Below, in pieces: positions 1 to 5,436 of a DNA stretch of 12,168 bases; the stretch's first letter is position 1, and each line of letters starts with the position of its first letter. Origin of the DNA: Halieaceae bacterium (lineage in GTDB: Bacteria > Pseudomonadota > Gammaproteobacteria > Pseudomonadales > Halieaceae); the NCBI GenBank assembly GCA_002705465.1, contig PAGS01000085.1, forward strand, positions 1,885 to 14,052. Direction: 5' to 3'. The translations under genes were made by a program, and so were the position numbers. Below the pieces are notes generated by a model that did not search any database, was not told the origin of the DNA, and saw only the letters and a list, made by a program, of their open reading frames with translations.

Positions 1-1479
1 CTTGCGCAGAATCCACATGCGCTGCAGTTCTTCATCACCCGTCAACAGCTCCTCGCGACGGGTGCCGGAGCGACGGATATTAATTGCGGGGTAAACCCGC
101 TTCTCCGCGATCTTGCGGTCGAGGTGGAGTTCCAAGTTGCCGGTGCCTTTGAATTCCTCGTAGATCACCTCGTCCATCTTCGAGCCCGTGTCGATCAGCG
201 CCGTGGCGATGATCGACAGGCTTCCGCCTTCCTCGATATTTCTCGCGGCACCGAAGAAACGCTTGGGCCGCTCCAAAGCATGTGCATCGACGCCCCCGGT
301 CAGTACTTTTCCTGAACTCGGGATGACGGTGTTGTAGGCACGCGCCAGTCGCGTAATCGAGTCGAGCAAAATCACCACGTCACGCTTATGTTCCACCAGG
401 CGCTTGGCCTTTTCGATCACCATATCGGCGACCTGAACGTGGCGAGAGGGGGGTTCGTCAAAGGTTGATGCGACGACTTCTGCGCCACGGGCGCCCACAG
501 ATCGCTGCATCTCAGTCACTTCCTCGGGGCGCTCGTCAATCAGCAAAACAATGACGTAGCACTCGGGGTTGTTCGAAATGATTGCCTGAGCGATGTTTTG
601 CATCATGATGGTTTTGCCGGCTTTCGGTGGTGCGACCAGCAATCCTCGTTGCCCCTTGCCAATCGGCGCCACCAGATCGATCAGACGTCCTGTAAGATCT
701 TCGGTGGAGCCATTGCCTTTCTCGAGCGTCAGTCGCTCGTTGGGGAAAAGCGGCGTGAGGTTCTCAAACAGAATTTTACTTTTAGCGCTCTCCGGGGATT
801 CAAAATTCACGTCCTTGACCTTTAGGAGCGCGAAGTACCGCTCGGAGTCCTTAGGCGGGCGAATCATCCCTGTGACGGTATCGCCGGTGCGCAAGTTGAA
901 GCGCCGAATCTGGCTGGGGCTCACGTAGATGTCATCGGGCCCCGCCAAAAAAGAACTGTCCGCGGATCGCAGAAAGCCGAAGCCGTCCTGGAGAATCTCC
1001 AGCACGCCATCACCCCAGATGTCCTCGCCGCTTTTGGCGTGGCGCTTTAGTAACGAGAAGATGATGTCCTGCTTTCTGGAGCGGGCCATGTTCTCGATGC
1101 CCATCTCCCTTGCCATATCAATGAGTTCCTGAGTTGATTTGTTTTTCAACTCAGTGAGACTCATGGGGTTAGCGCTGGGGGTATTGGGATCTCTGCGCGG
1201 TCGTCGTTGCCGTCCACGACGGGATCGCCCCTGAGGCGCGCCGTCTTCACTGTTTGAGTCGGCGTCGGGTGCTGCGTTATTTGAGCTGGCCTCTGCCGGG
1301 GGCTCGGCCGCCTCGTCTGCACTGGCCTCGTCTGAGGCCTCGGATGCCTTGAGTTTCAGAGTGCGGCCGCTTTTCGCGCCGCCTTCCGGGGCGGCGTCGG
1401 CTCCTGATTCATCGCTTGCGCTGGGCGCATTGCTCGGGGTTTCCAACTCTTCGGGACTAGCGCTGGTTTGGTCTTCCAC
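1..1479 (-). CDS. rho: Transcription termination factor Rho, with N-terminal extension; C-terminus cut by the window edge
   Basis: Hexameric RNA-dependent ATPase that loads on C-rich RNA and releases RNA polymerase. 493 codons are visible, ending in MWILRK, so about 38 residues are missing compared with E. coli Rho (419 aa). The canonical core begins at M106 (position 1164, [17 protein letters not shown]), followed by the RNA-binding region ([23 protein letters not shown]), Walker A APPKAGKT with K289 (K184 in E. coli numbering), [19 protein letters not shown], and the [14 protein letters not shown] and KVLTGGVDA loops. I chose the GTG at 1479: an in-frame TGA lies two codons upstream, GGAAG sits 7 bases before it, and the ATG at 1164 has no Shine-Dalgarno sequence. 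This gives 105 extra residues: Ala/Glu/Asp/Ser-rich, then a basic stretch [12 protein letters not shown]. Identity is certain; the start is probable. It follows trxA on the same strand, an order shared with E. coli. Confidence 0.97.
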   Translation of the reverse strand, partial: MEDQTSASPEELETPSNAPSASDESGADAAPEGGAKSGRTLKLKASEASDEASADEAAEPPAEASSNNAAPDADSNSEDGAPQGRSRRGRQRRPRRDPNTPSANPMSLTELKNKSTQELIDMAREMGIENMARSRKQDIIFSLLKRHAKSGEDIWGDGVLEILQDGFGFLRSADSSFLAGPDDIYVSPSQIRRFNLRTGDTVTGMIRPPKDSERYFALLKVKDVNFESPESAKSKILFENLTPLFPNERLTLEKGNGSTEDLTGRLIDLVAPIGKGQRGLLVAPPKAGKTIMMQNIAQAIISNNPECYVIVLLIDERPEEVTEMQRSVGARGAEVVASTFDEPPSRHVQVADMVIEKAKRLVEHKRDVVILLDSITRLARAYNTVIPSSGKVLTGGVDAHALERPKRFFGAARNIEEGGSLSIIATALIDTGSKMDEVIYEEFKGTGNLELHLDRKIAEKRVYPAINIRRSGTRREELLTGDEELQRMWILRK

Positions 1480-1643
1480 GGATCACTTCCAATTTGATAG
1501 GACGTATAAAGGAAAAGGGTATTCCCGGCAGCACTTATTGCTTTTTCTGCTGATGCGGCTCGGGATGGATCAACACTCGGTGTTTCCCGCACTCCACCAA
1601 CTTCAGGTCACTGCGCTTAAAGGCGTGGGTGTGTAGAGGAAGG

Positions 1644-1672
1644 ATAATGCCGGGCGCGTCAGTAGTCTGCAA
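1644..1672 (-). promoter_or_regulatory. Candidate rho promoter
   Basis: On the minus strand TTGCAG (1672–1667) is followed after exactly 17 bases by CATTAT (1649–1644). Matches to consensus are 3/6 and 4/6, so this is weak. The -35 box lies inside the 1661–1677 hairpin. Transcription from here would give a leader of about 155 bases ahead of the rho GTG. Confidence 0.25.
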
Positions 1673-1677
1673 CTACT
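1661..1677. repeat. Perfect 6-bp inverted repeat in the rho leader
   Basis: AGTAGT (1661–1666) and ACTACT (1672–1677) flank a 5-base loop CTGCA. The arms extend by two further pairs (1658–1659 with 1679–1680) beyond one mismatch. It lies between the trxA terminator candidate and rho, and overlaps the candidate rho -35 box. Confidence 0.45.
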
Positions 1678-1685
1678 AACAGCGC

Positions 1686-1711
1686 GAAAACTAGCACCCT
1701 CGGAAGGGCGC
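1686..1711 (-). terminator. Weak intrinsic terminator after trxA
   Basis: Read on the minus strand, GCGCCCT–TCCG–AGGGTGC (1711–1694) forms a 7-bp stem with one G·T pair and a TCCG loop. It is followed by TAGTTTTC, a short T run. It lies 40 bases past the trxA stop. The poor T tract suggests partial termination, so some transcripts would read into rho. Confidence 0.45.
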
Positions 1712-1751
1712 GTCCAGCAAAATATTATGAACTTTTATGTGTGAGAGAGAC

Positions 1752-2078
1752 TCAGGCTGCTGAGTCGAGGAACTCTGCCAGTTGGGTTTTCGACAGCGCG
1801 CCCACCTTGGTGTCGACCGCGTTGCCTCCTTTGAACAGAATCAGGGTCGGTATGCCTCTGATATTAAACTTGGCCGGCATGTCCGGATTGGTGTCCACGT
1901 CTACCTTACAGACTTTCACCTTTCCGGCATATTCTGTGGCAATCTCCTCGAGGATGGGGGCGATCATTTTGCAGGGGCCGCACCACTCGGCCCAGAAATC
2001 CACGAGCACCGGCAGGTCGCTGGACAGCACCTCCGAGTCGAAGTTGTCGTCTGTAACATGGAGGATCTCAGCGCTCAT
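1752..2078 (-). CDS. trxA: Thioredoxin
   Basis: Small cytoplasmic dithiol protein that reduces disulfides in ribonucleotide reductase and many other substrates and is recharged by thioredoxin reductase. At 108 aa it is nearly the size of E. coli TrxA (109). The active site W-C-G-P-C is at residues 32–36 (C33, C36), within the strand [14 protein letters not shown]. The cis-proline is P77 in RGIPTLILF, and the buried Asp lies in LVDFWA. The start ATG at 2078 has AAGGGA about 6 bases upstream. It lies 272 bases upstream of rho on the same strand, the classical trxA–rho order, with a weak terminator candidate between them. No oddity in the protein; the leader carries a C-rich pentanucleotide repeat. 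Confidence 0.97.
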   Translation of the reverse strand: MSAEILHVTDDNFDSEVLSSDLPVLVDFWAEWCGPCKMIAPILEEIATEYAGKVKVCKVDVDTNPDMPAKFNIRGIPTLILFKGGNAVDTKVGALSKTQLAEFLDSAA

Positions 2079-2093
2079 GGGGGTTCCCTTATC

Positions 2094-2118
2094 GTGTGGT
2101 GTGGTGTGGTGCGGTGCG
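2094..2118. repeat. Pentanucleotide repeat (GTGTG)3(GTGCG)2 in the trxA leader
   Basis: Five tandem 5-base units lie 15 bases upstream of the trxA ATG. On the trxA (minus) strand the transcript would read as CCGCACCGCACCACACCAC and onward, which is rich in C and A and nearly free of G. That is the composition of a Rho loading region or an unstructured translation-enhancing leader. The repeat is direct observation; the role is inference. Confidence 0.7.
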
Positions 2119-2143
2119 GTCGGAACGACGACCAGGTGTAAAC

Positions 2144-2200
2144 AAGTATAACCAGTTGAGGAGTATACCTGACCGGCAGGAACAGTATCCTACTGGTGAG
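2144..2200. promoter_or_regulatory. Divergent intergenic control region between trxA and the GIY-YIG gene
   Basis: ACCAGT (2151–2156) and ACTGGT (2192–2197) are the ends of an imperfect inverted repeat whose inner parts also resemble each other (AGGAGTATAC against the complement of AGTATCCT). Two TATACT hexamers on the minus strand (2150–2145 and 2167–2162) could serve as -10 boxes for trxA. Neither has a good -35 at normal spacing, so a specific promoter call is weak. Confidence 0.3.
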
Positions 2201-2247
2201 CGGTCATCAAGATTTGCTCGCGCGGTATGCCGGCAGTCTGATGCTCA

Positions 2248-2532
2248 ATGACAAACCTAGAGACAGATTGGTGGGTTTATCTGGTGCGTTGTAGCGACCA
2301 GTCCCTCTACACCGGCGTTACCACAGACTTGGTGAGGCGAGTGGACGAGCATAATGGTAGACAGCCGGGCGGTGCGCGCTACACCCGAGCGCGGCGCCCT
2401 GTGGCACTGGTGTGGTCAGAACGTTGCAATTCGCGCTCGGAAGCGCAGCGCCAAGAGGCGGCGGTGCGCAGACTGTCACGTCGGCAAAAAGATCGGCTGA
2501 TCGATCATGGTGACCCGGGGGTTTCAGTATGA
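2248..2532 (+). CDS. GIY-YIG nuclease-domain protein (YhbQ/UPF0213 type)
   Basis: A 94-residue single-domain GIY-YIG protein, the size of the YhbQ/UPF0213 family. The motif appears as V10-Y11-L12 in WWVYLVRC and Y21-T22-G23 in SLYTGVT. The catalytic Arg is R31 in DLVRRVDEHN, and the metal-binding Glu is most likely E70 in SEAQRQEAAVRRLSRRQK. All expected catalytic positions look present. Family members are structure-specific or DNA-damage-linked nucleases whose substrates are poorly defined, so no cellular role is claimed. The start ATG is the first after an in-frame TGA at 2239, and no strong ribosome binding site is visible. Its stop overlaps the next gene's start (ATGA), which implies translational coupling. 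Confidence 0.88.
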   Translation: MTNLETDWWVYLVRCSDQSLYTGVTTDLVRRVDEHNGRQPGGARYTRARRPVALVWSERCNSRSEAQRQEAAVRRLSRRQKDRLIDHGDPGVSV

Positions 2533-3026
2533 CGGCGGAAGTGTTCTGGCATTGGGCGCTCGCACGCTATGCACATGAACCTACGCGACAGCATCTGCTC
2601 GCGCTTCAGGTCGATCTTGACCTCGTCATCATCGAGGCATTGTTTGTGTGCTGGCTCGCTGCGGAAGGGCGGCGGTTGCGACGGGATGATGTCGACGCCA
2701 TGCAGACGCTGATCACGCCGTGGGTTGCGCAGGTGGTGATTCCCCTTCGCACACTGAGGCAGCGCTGGAAGACTGATCTGGCGAGAGCGCAACAAAGAGA
2801 TTTGCTTTTGAAGTTGGAGCTTAAGGCGGAGCGATATCTCGCGGAACTCTTATGGTCGGCATATACCGCGCTACCCGATAACCCCTCCACTGCACGCCAA
2901 AACCCGGCTGGCGAAGCTGAGGCCGAGAGATTCAATGACAATTTGTGCGCACTGACCGTGTTTCGCCAAGGTGAATATGCCCCTCAGAGGCAGCAATTGG
3001 TGGCACTGCTGCTTGAGTCGACGTAA
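2529..3026 (+). CDS. DUF2390 / TIGR02444 family protein
   Basis: A 165-residue cytoplasmic protein with no signal peptide or membrane segment. The opening FWHWALARYA, the LALQ segment, the hydrophobic IIEALFVCWLA stretch (about residues 35–45) and the WVAQVVIPLRTLRQRWK block (about 65–81) match my memory of the TIGR02444 (DUF2390) family of proteobacterial proteins of unknown function. The rest is probably helical (KLELKAERYLAELLWSAY), with a variable tail. The ATG overlaps the stop of the preceding GIY-YIG gene by four bases, so the two are probably co-translated. The family assignment is by motif memory and should be confirmed by a profile search. No function can be given. Confidence 0.75.
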   Translation: MTAEVFWHWALARYAHEPTRQHLLALQVDLDLVIIEALFVCWLAAEGRRLRRDDVDAMQTLITPWVAQVVIPLRTLRQRWKTDLARAQQRDLLLKLELKAERYLAELLWSAYTALPDNPSTARQNPAGEAEAERFNDNLCALTVFRQGEYAPQRQQLVALLLEST

Positions 3027-3065
3027 CATCAGCCCTCGTTTTTCAGGGCATAGCGAGAGACCGCA

Positions 3066-3800
3066 ATGAATATCCAGACCAAATTAATCACTGGCGTCTT
3101 GATCGCCGCCGCCGCACCTGCACTAGTGGGTTGCGGAGAGACTCCCAATGAGCCACCACAGGAGGTTGTGCTCGAGACAACTGATGCTCGGCTGAGTTAC
3201 GGGATTGGTCTGCGGATGGGGCAGAGGATGGCAGCCGACGGTATGACGGTCGACGTTCCTGCTTATGCTGCAGGTCTTGAAGATGCATTGGCTGGTGGTG
3301 AGGCCATGCTGACTGATGACGAGATCAATGCTGAAATGACGGCCTTTCAGGAGCGTCGTCAGGCCGAAGCGGAGGCAGAGCGAGTCGCATTGGCACAAAC
3401 TAACCTGGAGGCGGGAAGAGCCTATATGGAAGAGATGAGCGGGCGTGAGGAGGTGCAAACAACTGAGTCGGGTTTGCAATACGTTGTTATAGAGCCGGGT
3501 GAGGGTGACTCTCCGGTCGCCGAGGATTCAGTTGAGGTTCACTACGAGGGGCGCCTGACAGACGGCACCGTGTTTGACAGCAGCTTTGAGCGCGGTCAGA
3601 CCGTTACCTTTGGGTTGACACAAGTGATTGCCGGCTGGACCGAGGGTCTTCAATTGATGAAGCCCGGCAGCAAGTTCAAGTTCATTATTCCGCCGGAATT
3701 GGGTTACGGCGAGGGTGGTGCGGGCCAAATGATTGGTCCCAATGCGACCCTGTTATTCGATGTGGAGCTAATCGCCGTCGTTAGGCAGGAAGAGGGCTGA
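3066..3800 (+). CDS. FKBP-type peptidyl-prolyl cis-trans isomerase lipoprotein (FkpA/Mip-like)
   Basis: Envelope folding catalyst that isomerises X-Pro bonds and can act as a chaperone. Of 244 residues, 1–22 form a lipoprotein signal ending in the lipobox L20-V-G-C23. The +2 residue is Gly, not Asp, which favours outer-membrane sorting. Residues about 37–120 form the N-terminal FKBP_N dimerisation region (RLSYGIGLRMGQRM, then a long charged helix QERRQAEAEAERVAL). Residues about 136–240 form the FKBP catalytic domain, with pocket residues Y160, F170-D171, V187-I188, W191, Y214 (ELGYGEGGAG) and F231 (LLFDVEL). The length fits the MIP/FkpA class. GAGAGA lies 6 bases before the ATG. It lies 39 bases after the DUF2390 gene and may share its transcript. 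Paralogues (FkpA, FklB, Mip) are hard to tell apart, so no symbol is given. Confidence 0.93.
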   Translation: MNIQTKLITGVLIAAAAPALVGCGETPNEPPQEVVLETTDARLSYGIGLRMGQRMAADGMTVDVPAYAAGLEDALAGGEAMLTDDEINAEMTAFQERRQAEAEAERVALAQTNLEAGRAYMEEMSGREEVQTTESGLQYVVIEPGEGDSPVAEDSVEVHYEGRLTDGTVFDSSFERGQTVTFGLTQVIAGWTEGLQLMKPGSKFKFIIPPELGYGEGGAGQMIGPNATLLFDVELIAVVRQEEG

Positions 3801-3822
3801 GCCCCCGCTTATATCGGGCTCA
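3798..3822 (+). terminator. Possible weak terminator hairpin after the FKBP gene
   Basis: TGAGCCC (3798–3804) and GGGCTCA (3816–3822) are perfectly complementary around an 11-base loop, starting inside the stop codon of the isomerase gene. There is no T run on either strand, so this is not a canonical intrinsic terminator. It could protect the 3' end of the transcript or precede Rho-dependent termination. Confidence 0.3.
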
Positions 3823-3905
3823 AACCGATTGTCATGGCGCTGCTCCCGGGGCAGACAACAATCAGGTCTGAAGGGATTTAAAGCCGGAACAGTACACCCG
3901 TGGCG

Positions 3906-4247
3906 TCAGTCTCTATCCCTGCGCTCATAGGGTTTGCGACTAGGCGGACCACTGAGCGGTTTGACCTTTAAACCCATGAAATCGGCGGACTCCCCGTCGG
4001 ATTCGGATCTGGATGGTTCTCTCGGCGCTGTTGTCAGCCGCGATCTTGTTTTGAAGCAAGCGGAAGCGGCGGCCATACCCGCCATTCTGGCGATGTCCTC
4101 GGACCACCAGTCATTGGCGCCAGCCTTCATTTCTATGACGGTTTCATCCGCGATCTGCTCGCAGCTGATGTCATCGGCCAGGGCGAAGTGACATGATACC
4201 GTCGCGAGCGCCATACCCATCACCACTCGCTGCACTCTGAAGATCAT
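3906..4247 (-). CDS. Small exported protein of unknown function
   Basis: I do not recognise this 113-residue protein. Residues 1–24 look like a Sec signal peptide (MIFRVQRVVMGMALATVSCH, then FALA), with cleavage expected after A24 before DDISCEQ. The mature part has a short acidic domain with exactly two cysteines, C29 and C64, which could pair in the periplasm, and the segment NDWWSEDIARMAGMAAASAC. The C-terminal 45 residues are polar, with several Ser/Glu/Asp and then an Arg/Pro-rich tail, and are probably disordered. The weak ribosome binding site GGGAG is 9–10 bases before the ATG. It points away from the porin and towards the FKBP gene. Evidence that it is real: signal peptide, paired cysteines and no competing gene on the other strand. 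The plus-strand reading of the same region lacks such features. Confidence 0.6.
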   Translation of the reverse strand: MIFRVQRVVMGMALATVSCHFALADDISCEQIADETVIEMKAGANDWWSEDIARMAGMAAASACFKTRSRLTTAPREPSRSESDGESADFMGLKVKPLSGPPSRKPYERRDRD

Positions 4248-4347
4248 ATTGCTTCACTCCCGCTCACGTTTCCCTGTTTACGTCTTGGCGGCAGACTCTG
4301 GATTGGTGCCGCTTAGGGAGACGCGCTAATTGCCCCGCGCTAACTTT

Positions 4348-4361
4348 GTGCGCCTGCGCAC
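4348..4361. promoter_or_regulatory. Candidate activator-binding palindrome
   Basis: GTGCGC–CT–GCGCAC is a perfect 14-base palindrome. It is centred about 140 bases upstream of the expected sigma-54 transcription start, the usual range for an enhancer-binding protein. It does not match the NtrC consensus (TGCAC…GTGCA), so which regulator it would bind is unknown. Confidence 0.4.
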
Positions 4362-4469
4362 TGAATTGGCGCGTTAATCCCCCTTCGCGCCACGCTGCAT
4401 CACCTATTAACCCCGCCTCTCCGAAGATGAATTTTAAAAAAAATATAATAAACAATTAGTTACCGGTTT

Positions 4470-4486
4470 TGGCCCACCTTTTGCAA
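4470..4486 (+). promoter_or_regulatory. Sigma-54 (RpoN) -24/-12 promoter of the porin gene
   Basis: TTGGCCCACCTTTTGCA carries the invariant GG (4471–4472) and GC (4483–4484) separated by exactly ten bases, inside TTGGC and TTGCA as in the YTGGCACGNNNNTTGCW consensus. The expected transcription start is near 4496, giving a leader of about 79 bases before the ATG at 4575. No competing sigma-70 promoter of comparable quality is visible nearby. Confidence 0.7.
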
Positions 4487-4574
4487 TTATTTTCGTGACC
4501 GAAAAGACGCACAGCCCGCCAAGGTCCGTTGGTTAATGTGCCGGTCCCCTTATACGACATCACGAGGAACTACC

Positions 4575-5309
4575 ATGTACACAAAGAATTCCCGCTCCAG
4601 AATCGGCGCAGCTGTACTGCCCGCTGCTTTGCTATGCGCGTTTGCGTCGTCCTCCCATGCCGGGGAGTGGTCTGCCAACGCATCAATGACCAGCAACTAC
4701 ATTTGGCGAGGCCTTACCCAGACTGAAAACGAAGCAGCCGTGCAAGGCGGTATTGATTATGCCGCTGACAACGGCTTTTACATTGGCACCTGGGCGTCAA
4801 ATGTTAACTACGGGGCTGGCGACGTCTACTCTTACGAGCACGATGTTTACGCGGGTTTCGCCTTTGACACTGGCGACATTAGCTGGGACATCGGCTATTT
4901 GTACTACAATTACGATAAGGAAGCTGAATTCGACTTTGGCGAAGTCTACATTGGCGTCGGCATTGGAAATTTTTCGGCGCAATGGAATGTGCTGGCGAAC
5001 ACTGAAGCCGACGAAGCTCCAGGTCAAGACTTCGGGTTTGGTGAGGCCTACTACCTCTCCCTCGATTACGGCTTCGAGGTTGGTAATGGGGTCGGCATTG
5101 GTCTGCATATCGGTCATCATGACGGGGACTTCGCCGAAGCGTTCAACGGTAACGCAGAGGGTTACTACGATTACAACGTCACGATCTCCAAGGGAGGCTT
5201 TACCTTCATGATCTCAGACACCGATGTGAAAGGTGGAGCAGCGGAAGGCGGTTACGACAACGACCAGATCAAGTTCGTCGTGTCCTACGCAGTCGACATC
5301 GAGATGTAG
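4575..5309 (+). CDS. TorF-family putative porin (TIGR02001)
   Basis: Predicted outer-membrane beta-barrel protein of 244 residues, the typical length of the TIGR02001/gcw_chp family. Residues 1–29 are a Sec signal peptide (MYTKNSRSRIGAAVLPAALL, then CAFASSSHA), with cleavage before GEWSAN. The diagnostic N-terminal block follows: ASMTSNYIWRGLTQTENEAA, then VQGGIDYA and FYIGTWASNV. The remainder alternates aromatic and acidic residues in short strands rich in Gly, Tyr and Asp (YEHDVYAGF, DISWDIGYLYYNYD) and ends in IKFVVSYAVDIEM. I chose the ATG at 4575 because AGGA lies 6 bases before it and the signal peptide begins there; an in-frame ATG at 4536 would add 13 residues and has no ribosome binding site. 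The gene is monocistronic, with a sigma-54 promoter and a strong terminator. The substrate is unknown; the family is described as a porin mainly by structure prediction. Confidence 0.88.
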   Translation: MYTKNSRSRIGAAVLPAALLCAFASSSHAGEWSANASMTSNYIWRGLTQTENEAAVQGGIDYAADNGFYIGTWASNVNYGAGDVYSYEHDVYAGFAFDTGDISWDIGYLYYNYDKEAEFDFGEVYIGVGIGNFSAQWNVLANTEADEAPGQDFGFGEAYYLSLDYGFEVGNGVGIGLHIGHHDGDFAEAFNGNAEGYYDYNVTISKGGFTFMISDTDVKGGAAEGGYDNDQIKFVVSYAVDIEM

Positions 5310-5347
5310 TTAAAGAGTAGTAATAGGCCAAGCGGCCAAGAATAGAG

Positions 5348-5374
5348 AAAGCGCCCACAAGGGCGCTTTTTTTT
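5348..5374 (+). terminator. Intrinsic terminator of the porin gene
   Basis: AAAGCGCCC (5348–5356), loop ACAA, then GGGCGCTTT (5361–5369), running into eight consecutive T (5367–5374). This is a textbook Rho-independent terminator, 38 bases past the porin stop. Read on the minus strand the same stem is followed by a TTTCTCTATT stretch, so it may also weakly end the convergent gshA transcript. Confidence 0.95.
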
Positions 5375-5436
5375 GCACTGCTATTCGCGCTTGTGCCCGC
5401 TGTGCGACTGTTAGGAGGACTGGCTGTAAGTACCGG

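Larger units (their letters stand above)
1480..1751 (-). other. trxA–rho intergenic region (rho leader)
   Basis: This 272-base gap between the trxA stop and the rho GTG contains no convincing gene. It holds two hairpins (1694–1711 and 1661–1677) and a weak promoter candidate, listed separately. In E. coli the rho leader is an attenuator through which Rho limits its own synthesis; a similar role here is inference from position only. Confidence 0.5.
4248..4574. other. Intergenic control region between the small exported gene and the porin
   Basis: These 327 bases contain no gene I can support. They hold two direct copies of GCGCTAA (4323–4329 and 4337–4343), a 14-base palindrome (4348–4361), a very A/T-rich tract (about 4429–4460) that should be bent or easily melted, and a sigma-54 promoter (4470–4486). 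The order activator-like site, A/T tract, promoter is what sigma-54 control regions usually show, with DNA bending between enhancer and promoter. Confidence 0.6.

Noticed and set aside
593..928. Plus-strand reading frames opposite rho, including one of 111 codons
   Set aside because: The minus strand encodes unmistakable Rho across the same bases.
1356..1592. 78-codon minus-strand reading frame overlapping the rho start, considered as a rho leader peptide
   Set aside because: Two thirds of it lie within the rho coding sequence in another frame. Composition and sequence do not resemble a leader peptide, and no ribosome binding site was evident.
3032..3049. GCCCT/AGGGC hairpin with an 8-base loop between the DUF2390 and FKBP genes, considered as a terminator
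   Set aside because: Only five base pairs and no following T run on the plus strand; the gap is 39 bases and probably within one transcript.
4348..4361. Palindrome considered as an NtrC enhancer site
   Set aside because: Half-sites are GTGCGC/GCGCAC with a 2-base centre, not the TGCAC/GTGCA arrangement of NtrC; kept only as a palindrome of unknown binder.
4264..4455. 63-codon minus-strand reading frame beginning in the A/T-rich tract upstream of the porin
   Set aside because: No ribosome binding site, no recognisable domain, and it covers the A/T-rich tract, the direct repeats and the palindrome of a likely regulatory region.
4536..4574. Upstream ATG at 4536 as the porin start
   Set aside because: It adds 13 residues ahead of a well-formed signal peptide and has no ribosome binding site, while AGGA precedes the ATG at 4575.
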